From: Photobacterium malacitanum
GTDB taxonomy: Bacteria > Pseudomonadota > Gammaproteobacteria > Enterobacterales > Vibrionaceae
NCBI RefSeq assembly: GCF_900185615.1
Contig: NZ_FYAK01000001.1
Coordinates: forward strand, 1,025,701 to 1,089,700
DNA: 64,000 nt
Direction of reading: 5' to 3'
Numbering within the stretch: position 1 is the first letter of the stretch; the number at the start of each line of letters is the position of its first letter. Positions 57,809-64,000 of this stretch are shown here, piece after piece. A program made the position numbers and the translations under genes. The notes below the pieces were generated by a model that was not told the origin of the DNA, did no database searches, and saw nothing but the letters and a program-made list of their open reading frames with translations.

Positions 57809-59071
57809 TTACTGCATTTTATCATCGAGCCATTTAACGACTTCTGTCATTACGCGATGATAGCCATCATAAATTGGTTTCTCAGGTAACGTCATCGCCT
57901 TACCGCCATAACTTGATAAGGCAATCAGCTGATTATCCATTTCAGGGCAAATAGGATCGTTTTTAAGTCCAATACCTAACATCGGAATATCCACTCGACG
58001 GCGACCTAAAATACCTTGGTTTTTTAATGACCATGCGGGTAAATGCGATTTAATACTGGCTTCTGCTTGGCCATTTTTGCCCATTCGAGACGCTAGAACA
58101 TCGAGATACATACGTGGCATTTGATCTAACAGTTTAGGTTGAGTAAGAAAGCTATTGATTGCGCCACCAATACTGACACAGGTTTTTAAGCGCGTTGGCT
58201 CCATAAATCCAAGTCGAATCGCAGCATTACCTCCCATTCGTAATCCCACCATCGCAACGTTGCGGTTATCAACCCACGGTACATCTCGAATTTGTTGTAA
58301 TAGTGCTTGGTGTAAACGACTGGTATCTTCGGTTAAATTCCAACGATCACTATGACCAACAGATGGCATATCTAAGGTCACCATTGCATACCCAGCAGGG
58401 CCTAAGTAATCTTTATATAACCGCCACAGATCACTTTGCAACGTCGCTAAGCCACCACTAACAATTACTGTAGGTAATAATTTATCGGTACGTGGCAGAT
58501 GAATGAAGGCCTCAAAGGTCTTATTTTCATATTTAACATCAATTTTACGCATATCATGTGGACGTAGATCAATCGCCTCACGGTAACTTTGATTGGCTTG
58601 TAATTCGGCCTGATCAGCCAATTGATCACCTTTTATATAAGGATATGCAGCAATACTGTAATGAGTACTGGCTTTTAACAATAATTCTGATGCTATTAAC
58701 TTATCGCCATTATTAGCAGCTATACGGGCTAATTGCTGATAACTAGACGCTAATTGTGACCACTCATAAGTCCAGTTACCCGGACGATAACCAATAACTG
58801 TATCTAATAAATGTGCTGTTGTACGAGGAGCATCTGAAGCAGCTATCCGTGCTAAAACCGCTTCTTGCTCAATCGGATCAACACCTTGCCATATCCACTG
58901 TGGACGCCGTAAAACACGATACCAACCAAGCTGACTTTCACCATCAAGTGCATTATTTACATCACCACTACGAACATGTGCAATTTTTACAATATTTGAG
59001 GTTTCTTTGCTGGTTTGGCGAGGTGCAAATAGCTTCTCTGATAGATTTTGTTTTGATGATTGTTCGGACAC
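57809..59071 (-). CDS. frsA: FrsA, alpha/beta-hydrolase-fold protein
   Basis: The 420-residue FrsA family member has an N-terminal helical cap (about 1-165) and an alpha/beta-hydrolase core. The usual nucleophile elbow reads GLRMGGNAA, without the Ser of GxSxG esterases, as also seen in other FrsA proteins. The family binds EIIA-Glc in E. coli and has been discussed as a pyruvate decarboxylase in vibrios, which is disputed. The start is a GTG at 59071 with GGAGG 5 bases upstream; an ATG at 59095 lies before this site. Placed next to crl and gpt, the conserved order. Confidence 0.92.
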   Translation of the reverse strand: MSEQSSKQNLSEKLFAPRQTSKETSNIVKIAHVRSGDVNNALDGESQLGWYRVLRRPQWIWQGVDPIEQEAVLARIAASDAPRTTAHLLDTVIGYRPGNWTYEWSQLASSYQQLARIAANNGDKLIASELLLKASTHYSIAAYPYIKGDQLADQAELQANQSYREAIDLRPHDMRKIDVKYENKTFEAFIHLPRTDKLLPTVIVSGGLATLQSDLWRLYKDYLGPAGYAMVTLDMPSVGHSDRWNLTEDTSRLHQALLQQIRDVPWVDNRNVAMVGLRMGGNAAIRLGFMEPTRLKTCVSIGGAINSFLTQPKLLDQMPRMYLDVLASRMGKNGQAEASIKSHLPAWSLKNQGILGRRRVDIPMLGIGLKNDPICPEMDNQLIALSSYGGKAMTLPEKPIYDGYHRVMTEVVKWLDDKMQ

Positions 59072-59150
59072 GGCATCCTCCAACGTATAACACATATTTT
59101 AATAGACTTAGATAATATACCTAAACCACTCTCAATAACTAAAATCTATA

Positions 59151-59180
59151 AAAAAAGACGCCAACAAGGTGGCGTCTTTA
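59151..59180 (-). terminator. Terminator after gpt
   Basis: A 10-bp stem (AAAGACGCCA with TGGCGTCTTT) is followed by a long T-run on the minus strand. It ends the permease-gpt unit ahead of frsA. Confidence 0.9.
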
Positions 59181-59252
59181 ATAAAACTTAGTTTTCAAAA
59201 CTGCTCATCAACACACTATCATTGTCTGTTGAATCCGTTTTAACTAACAGAT

Positions 59253-59711
59253 TTATTTTTTAGCAATCGGATCAACGTAAGTAACCGCCATATCCCAAGG
59301 TTGTTCAATCCATGTATCTTGAGGAATGTTAACCACAAAATCATCAACTAAATGTTGACCAGCAGGTTTTGCACATACCGTTACAAATTTAGCACGTGGG
59401 TACAGTTCACGAATTTTTTCCGCAGTACCACCAGTATCAACTAAATCATCAACCACGATAAAGCCTTCACCATCACCATCTGCTTGCTTGATCACATTCA
59501 TATCGCGCTGATGATCATGATCATAGCTAGAAATACATACTGTATCAATATGACGAATGCCTAACTCACGCGCCAAAATAGCCGCTGGCACTAAACCGCC
59601 ACGGCTAACAGCAATGATCCCTGTCCACTGCTCAGCCGGTAGCAATTTCTCTGCTAGTTGGCGCGTGTACATTTGCATGTTATCCCAAGTGATGACGAAT
59701 TTATTACTCAT
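59253..59711 (-). CDS. gpt: Xanthine-guanine phosphoribosyltransferase
   Basis: Salvages guanine and xanthine with PRPP. The 152-residue protein, the E. coli length, carries the PRPP motif [14 protein letters not shown] (about 85-98), the N-terminal substrate loop [16 protein letters not shown] and the C-terminal [11 protein letters not shown] 59711 has AGAGG upstream; a longer frame to 59750 is not needed. It is 69 bases downstream of the purine permease with no terminator between them, suggesting a joint purine salvage unit. Confidence 0.96.
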   Translation of the reverse strand: MSNKFVITWDNMQMYTRQLAEKLLPAEQWTGIIAVSRGGLVPAAILARELGIRHIDTVCISSYDHDHQRDMNVIKQADGDGEGFIVVDDLVDTGGTAEKIRELYPRAKFVTVCAKPAGQHLVDDFVVNIPQDTWIEQPWDMAVTYVDPIAKK

Positions 59712-59780
59712 AGTAAAACAACCTCTGAAACAGCGATTCGAAAACCGCATAAATTTATGTAAGCGTAAATAACATTACAC

Positions 59781-61070
59781 TTATAAGAAAATAATCTTCG
59801 CAAGGAATAACGCAGAAATAACCCAAACACTGATATTTACTTCACGTCCCTTGCCACTTAATGCTTTCACTACCGCAAACGTAATGAAACCAAGGCCAAT
59901 CCCTTCTGCAATTGAGTAGGTTAACGGCATAAGTAAACATACAACAACGACAGGCGCAGCTTCTGTTAGGTCGCGCCAATCAATAGATACCAAACCTGAC
60001 ATCATCAAAATAGCTACGTAAAATAATGCACCAGCGGTAGCGTATACTGGAACCATACCAGCTAATGGTGCAAAAAATAACGCCAGTAAGAATAACATGC
60101 CTACCGTAACGGCTGTTAGGCCTGTACGACCACCAACTGCGACACCCGACACACTCTCGACAAAAGATGTGGTATTTGAGGTTCCCAGTAATGCACCAAT
60201 AGAAGTTGCAGTACTATCTGCTAATAATGCACGGTTTAAACGCGGTAATTTACCATCTTCACCAATCAGGTTAGCTTTGGTCGCGACCCCAACTAATGTG
60301 CCTGCAGTATCAAATAAATCGACAAACAAAAATGCAAATACAATTGAAATTAAGCCAACTTCCATTGCACCAGAGAAATCAAGCTGCATAAAAGTAGGTG
60401 CAATACTTGGTGGCATAGACATGATGCCGTTGTACTCAACTTCACCCACGATAATACTGATTGCGGTAACAATTAAAATGGCGATCAATACAGCGGCTTT
60501 AAAGCCACGCTGAACTAAGCCAATGGTTAATACAAACCCAAGTCCTGCCATTATTGCCGGAAAGCTGGTTAAATCGCCGGCTTTAACTAATGTCGCAGGG
60601 CTTGCCACGACAATGCCGGATGTTTGCAATGCGATAAAAGCTAAAAACAGACCAATCCCCGCCGAAATACCAATTCGTAATGAATGAGGAATAGAGTTAA
60701 TGATCCATTCACGCACTCGCATAACACTCAGCGCGATAAAACATAAACCAGATAAGAATACAGCTGCTAACGCGACCTGCCACGTATGACCCATACCTAA
60801 AACAACGGTATAAGTAAAAAAGGCGTTAAGCCCCATACCGGGTGCTTGTGCTACCGGATAATTAGCATAAAAACCCATCACAAAGCAGCCAATCATTGCC
60901 GCTACACAAGTAGCAACAAACACTGAACCCTGATCCATTCCTGTACTGGCTAACATAGTGGGGTTTACAAAAATAATATAAGCCATTGTCAGGAAAGTGG
61001 TCACACCGGCCATAATTTCAGTGCGCACTGTTGTGCCATGTTCTTTGAGTTTAAACAACTTTTCTAGCAT
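59781..61070 (-). CDS. NCS2/AzgA-family purine permease
   Basis: A 429-residue inner-membrane protein with about 12-14 helices. It contains EIMAGVTTFLTMAYIIFVNP (about 18-37), QAPGMGLNAFFTYTVVLGMG, FLFVDLFDTAGTLVGVATKA and GTSNTTSFVESVSGVAVGGR, all hallmarks of the AzgA branch of NCS2 transporters (adenine, guanine, hypoxanthine). Pairing with gpt supports purine uptake; the exact base is unknown. The start at ATG 61070 is preferred over an in-frame start at 61139, which adds residues before the conserved MLEKLFKLKEHGTTVRTE. Confidence 0.92.
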   Translation of the reverse strand: MLEKLFKLKEHGTTVRTEIMAGVTTFLTMAYIIFVNPTMLASTGMDQGSVFVATCVAAMIGCFVMGFYANYPVAQAPGMGLNAFFTYTVVLGMGHTWQVALAAVFLSGLCFIALSVMRVREWIINSIPHSLRIGISAGIGLFLAFIALQTSGIVVASPATLVKAGDLTSFPAIMAGLGFVLTIGLVQRGFKAAVLIAILIVTAISIIVGEVEYNGIMSMPPSIAPTFMQLDFSGAMEVGLISIVFAFLFVDLFDTAGTLVGVATKANLIGEDGKLPRLNRALLADSTATSIGALLGTSNTTSFVESVSGVAVGGRTGLTAVTVGMLFLLALFFAPLAGMVPVYATAGALFYVAILMMSGLVSIDWRDLTEAAPVVVVCLLMPLTYSIAEGIGLGFITFAVVKALSGKGREVNISVWVISALFLAKIIFL

Positions 61071-61383
61071 GCTTCTCGATTCCTTAGAGATAGGCAATAA
61101 ACTAACAAACACGTTAAGAAATAGAAAACGTTTGCGCAATCCATTTCGGCGCTGATTATAATCATGCGATCCCGCAATTTCCAGATTTTATCGTTGAAAA
61201 GCGTAAAACAATGACAAAGGTGATTTACATCAGTGAAGAAAACAACAATAAAAACTTAAAATTCAATTAATTAAAGGAAATTCAATAGCGCTTGTTTTTT
61301 AATCATTTACTTTATTAAACACGACAATAAGGGTTAATAAAGACCGATAATAAAACCTAATTACAGCAATAACAGAAAAGCAG

Positions 61384-61416
61384 ATAAAAAAACGCCACTT
61401 CAAAATGAAGTGGCGG
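61384..61416 (-). terminator. Terminator after the 29-codon gene
   Basis: The hairpin GCCACTTCA with TGAAGTGGC (TTT loop region) runs into seven T residues on the minus strand, about 110 bases beyond the small gene's stop and 314 before the permease ATG. Confidence 0.88.
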
Positions 61417-61522
61417 CAGAATGTTATAAACAACGCTACAGCGTTATCAAGAATTCTTAATTTAGGGGGTAAACAAAATTGCACTTTGTCTCGTTGAATA
61501 ACAACCAAACAATTAAAACTTA

Positions 61523-61612
61523 TTAATAACGGTACGGCGCTGGGTAATGGAAATTACTGGTATAGACCGAACGATTATTCCAAAAATGTGTCATTGAAGA
61601 AAAAATTTTCAT
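61523..61612 (-). CDS. Small gene, 29 codons, aromatic-rich peptide
   Basis: A short reading frame on the minus strand, starting at ATG 61612 behind an AAGGTG ribosome site 6 bases upstream and ending at TAA 61523. The peptide begins MKIFSSMTHFWNNRSVY and ends HYPAPYRY; it has four Tyr, three Phe and one Trp in 29 residues and a net positive charge. It lies in a transcript-like setting with a hairpin-rich leader upstream and an intrinsic terminator downstream. I do not recognise the family. It could be a leader peptide, a regulatory peptide or a chance frame; the ribosome site and terminator favour expression. Confidence 0.6.
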   Translation of the reverse strand: MKIFSSMTHFWNNRSVYTSNFHYPAPYRY

Positions 61613-62151
61613 TTAAATCACCTTAATCATAAGTACACCAACACATCATTGCTGGCGGGTTGCCGTCATGGCTCACTTATTCTCGGTTCCTTGGAGGCGA
61701 TATCTCGGGTTCATCCTGAACATGTCGTGTTAATTATTGTGCCACTCAGCGTGGCTTGACTAAACTATAACCAAAAAGTAATAATCTTACAATATTTATT
61801 TTAACTAGCTCACACTTTTTGAAAATTATACTTGAGAGGCGGGCTTTAATGTAAATTTACTACATTCTTATTTACTTATAATGCCACACCTTTTCTATTG
61901 ATTATTTTTTGGTGTATTTGTTTACATTACATGCATAACAATGATTATGGTTAGTAAACCCTCCATCATTGACACTATAACTGCAGAAATCAGTGGTATA
62001 AGATTTTATTATTTGCCCTATCTCCCCTAAAGACAGAGTGATATGCTAAAACCAAAGCGATAAAAATACTCGCTCCCTAATTTTGTCATTTTACGGCTAA
62101 AACCCTACAAAATGACACTAGCCCAGTCTCATATATAAAAGGAAGGCTACC
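61613..62151. other. Structured leader and divergent region upstream of pepD
   Basis: Upstream of the small gene the GC content rises at about 61640-61760. Small hairpins are visible: GTTCA/TGAAC at 61709-61721 and GCCAC/GTGGC at 61741-61755, plus a G/C-rich segment at 61651-61673. The rest (61770-62151) is AT-rich and must contain promoters for the small gene and for pepD. No known riboswitch was recognised. Confidence 0.5.
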
Positions 62152-63612
62152 GTGTCTGAAATTACTCAACTATCACCAAAAGCTGTTTGGCATTTCTTTG
62201 ATAAGATTTGTTCAATTCCTCATCCATCTAAATATGAAGAACAATTGGCACAATACATTGTCTCTTTTGCACAGGCTGAAGGACTTGATGTTCGTCGTGA
62301 TAATACCGGTAATGTGATTATCAAAAAACCAGCAACAGCTGGCATGGAAAATCGCAAAGGAGTTGTACTTCAAGCGCACATTGATATGGTGCCCCAAAAA
62401 AATGAAGATACCGTTCACGACTTCACTCAAGATCCAATCATACCTTTCATCGATGGTGAATGGGTGACTGCAACAGGCACGACATTAGGTGCTGATAACG
62501 GCATGGGTATGGCAACATGTCTAGCAATTTTAGCCGCTAAAGATATCGAGCATGGCCCATTAGAAGTATTACTAACCATTGATGAAGAAGCTGGCATGAC
62601 TGGTGCCTTTGGCTTAGAAGCTGGCTGGCTTGAAGGCGATATTCTTTTAAATACCGATTCTGAGCAAGAAGGCGAAGTCTACATGGGTTGTGCTGGCGGT
62701 GTTGACGCTGCATTAACCGTTGATATTCAACGCGAAGCAATCCCTGTAGATCACCAAGCAATTAAACTGGTTATTAAAGGCCTAAAAGGCGGCCACTCTG
62801 GCTGTGATATTCATACCGGCCGTGGTAACGCTAATAAATTAATGGCGCGTTTCTTTGTCGGTCATGCAGATGAGCTTGGTCTACGTATCAATAACTTCAC
62901 TGGTGGTAGCCTGCGTAATGCCTTACCTCGTGAAGCAACAGTTATTGCAACATTACCCGCAGCAAATATCGATAAACTTAATGCTTTATTTGCTGAATAC
63001 CTTCAAATGGCGAAAGCTGAATTAGGTCATGTTGAAACAGATCTAGTCTTCTTTACTGAAACATGTGCTACTCCTGCTGATATCATCGTTACTGCTGATC
63101 AAACCCGTTTAATGAATATTTTAAACGTTTGTCCGAACGGTGTTATTCGCATGAGCGATGATATTGAAGGTGTGGTTGAAACCTCATTAAACATGGGCGT
63201 GATCACCACAGAAGCAGACAAAGTTACTATTCTATGTCTTATTCGTTCGTTGATCGACTCAGGCCGTAGCTACGTTGAAGGTATGTTGCAATCACTAGCT
63301 ACGCTAGCGGGTGCTAAATGTGAAGTATCAGGAGCATATCCTGGTTGGAAACCTGATGCAGATTCTGAAATCATGCACGTTTTCCGTGATACTTATCAAC
63401 AAATGTACGGTAACAAACCTAATATCATGGTGATCCATGCCGGTCTTGAGTGTGGTTTATTTAAAGAACCTTACCCAGAAATGGACATGTTATCATTTGG
63501 TCCAACAATCAAGTTCCCACACTCACCTGATGAGAAAGTGAAAATTGATACAGTGCAAATGTTCTGGGATCAAATGTTAGCGGTTCTAAAGAATATTCCG
63601 GTTAAAAAATAA
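62152..63612 (+). CDS. pepD: Aminoacyl-histidine dipeptidase PepD
   Basis: An M20-family cytoplasmic metallopeptidase that cleaves Xaa-His dipeptides such as carnosine. The 486-residue protein begins at GTG 62152 behind an AAGGAAGG site. The metal ligands and catalytic acid lie in LQAHIDMVPQ (about 80), LGADNGMGMA (about 115-124), TIDEEAGMTGAFG (about 142-154) and NTDSEQEGEVYMGCAGG. The C-terminal half has the lid/dimerisation domain. Length and motifs match E. coli PepD. Confidence 0.96.
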   Translation: MSEITQLSPKAVWHFFDKICSIPHPSKYEEQLAQYIVSFAQAEGLDVRRDNTGNVIIKKPATAGMENRKGVVLQAHIDMVPQKNEDTVHDFTQDPIIPFIDGEWVTATGTTLGADNGMGMATCLAILAAKDIEHGPLEVLLTIDEEAGMTGAFGLEAGWLEGDILLNTDSEQEGEVYMGCAGGVDAALTVDIQREAIPVDHQAIKLVIKGLKGGHSGCDIHTGRGNANKLMARFFVGHADELGLRINNFTGGSLRNALPREATVIATLPAANIDKLNALFAEYLQMAKAELGHVETDLVFFTETCATPADIIVTADQTRLMNILNVCPNGVIRMSDDIEGVVETSLNMGVITTEADKVTILCLIRSLIDSGRSYVEGMLQSLATLAGAKCEVSGAYPGWKPDADSEIMHVFRDTYQQMYGNKPNIMVIHAGLECGLFKEPYPEMDMLSFGPTIKFPHSPDEKVKIDTVQMFWDQMLAVLKNIPVKK

Positions 63613-63638
63613 CTCACCGAGTTAGCTTAATAACCCAT

Positions 63639-63668
63639 TAAAAAACGGACCTTGCGTCCGTTTTTTAT
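63639..63668. terminator. Bidirectional terminator between pepD and dinB
   Basis: The hairpin AAAAAACGGAC with GTCCGTTTTTT and a short CTTGC loop is placed between convergent genes, with T-runs for both strands. Confidence 0.93.
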
Positions 63669-63692
63669 TGCTCACCATTATCTTACTTACCA

Positions 63693-64000
63693 TCAAAAAC
63701 CAAATGATAACTGCTGTGCCTTTAATCCTTGTTCTAAGCCAACGCTTAACCCGATTAGACGAATTTCTCGACCTTGTTGACGCGTAAGTGCTTCCGTTAA
63801 TAGCGGCACAAATTGTTGTTTATCTAGTTTAGGACAACTGTGTTCCACCGTTGTTTGTTGAAAATCAGCAAATTTTAATTTGATCCCCTGCTTAGCGATA
63901 TTCAATTGAGGTCGCACCTTACGTAACCGCTGCTCTAATTCTGAATGTAAGTGCTCAATCACCTGCCAGCATTGATCGTAACTTGCGATATTTTTATGAA
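63693..64000 (-). CDS. dinB: DinB, DNA polymerase IV (C-terminal part only)
   Basis: The frame is open from the right edge of the window to the stop at 63693; the first visible codons read HKNIASYDQCWQVI. The segment ELEQRLRKVRPQLNIAKQG, then KLKFADFQQTTVEHSCP, matches the little-finger domain of Y-family polymerase IV. The end QQLSFGF lies where the clamp-binding motif is found in E. coli (QLVLGL). The N-terminal catalytic palm is outside the window, so activity cannot be judged. Confidence 0.9.
   Translation of the reverse strand, partial: HKNIASYDQCWQVIEHLHSELEQRLRKVRPQLNIAKQGIKLKFADFQQTTVEHSCPKLDKQQFVPLLTEALTRQQGREIRLIGLSVGLEQGLKAQQLSFGF

Noticed and set aside
61071..61383. Purine riboswitch upstream of the permease
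   Set aside because: The conserved loop and junction sequences of the purine aptamer are not present.
61299..61508. 69-codon minus-strand frame
   Set aside because: It spans the intrinsic terminator at 61384-61416 and has no supporting features.

Overview
The window looks like a chromosomal segment from a low-GC member of the Vibrionaceae, most likely Photobacterium. Three things point there. The flagellar order flgF-E-D-C-B, cheR, cheV, flgA-M-N, flgP-O and flgT is the Vibrio arrangement. The blocks ligA-zipA-cysZ-cysK-ptsHI-crr, yffB-dapE and gpt-frsA-crl-proBA are typical gammaproteobacterial synteny. A 45-residue single-helix protein beside the nap genes belongs to a small family described from Photobacterium and Vibrio. 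The genus is an inference; no rRNA gene is present.

Layout. Positions 1-10053 hold a polar-flagellum and chemotaxis block: flgBCDE, then a terminator and a separate sigma-54 promoter for flgF, with cheV-cheR, flgA, flgM-flgN, flgO-flgP and flgT. Sigma-54 (-24/-12) motifs precede flgB, flgF, flgT and possibly flgO. A near-perfect sigma-28 promoter precedes flgM. A 7-bp tandem repeat array lies just upstream of the flgB promoter. A tRNA-Arg(CCT) follows at 10100.

Positions 10344-26790 form one leftward surface-polysaccharide operon of 13 genes. It starts at a JUMPstart/ops element (RfaH recruitment) and runs wzc, TupA-like ligase, wzy, wzx, two glycosyltransferases, two sugar-transfer ATP-grasp proteins, a second TupA-like ligase, UDP-glucuronate epimerase, a glycosyltransferase, ugd and wecA. 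Uronic-acid synthesis (ugd plus epimerase) together with four ATP-grasp ligases suggests a glycan whose uronic-acid carboxyls are amidated with amino acids or similar groups. This is the most interesting system in the window.

Positions 27472-36232 hold a secreted beta-repeat protein, tRNA-Ala(GGC), gltX, a 56-residue secreted peptide, a DUF2057 protein, a porin, ligA and a zipA with a 22-copy hexapeptide linker. Positions 36583-41499 hold cysZ, cysK and ptsH-ptsI-crr. Positions 41758-43906 hold four small envelope or membrane proteins. Positions 43997-51233 hold the periplasmic nitrate reductase operon (napFDABC plus the small membrane protein) divergent from narQ-narP, with a NarP-type site between them.

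Positions 51340-64000 are mostly housekeeping: a winged-helix protein, yffB, dapE, a DUF2897 protein, a Nudix hydrolase, proA, proB, crl, frsA, gpt, a purine permease, an unannotated 29-codon gene with a structured leader and its own terminator, pepD, and the 3' end of dinB at the edge. No insertion sequence, prophage, CRISPR array or rRNA operon was seen.
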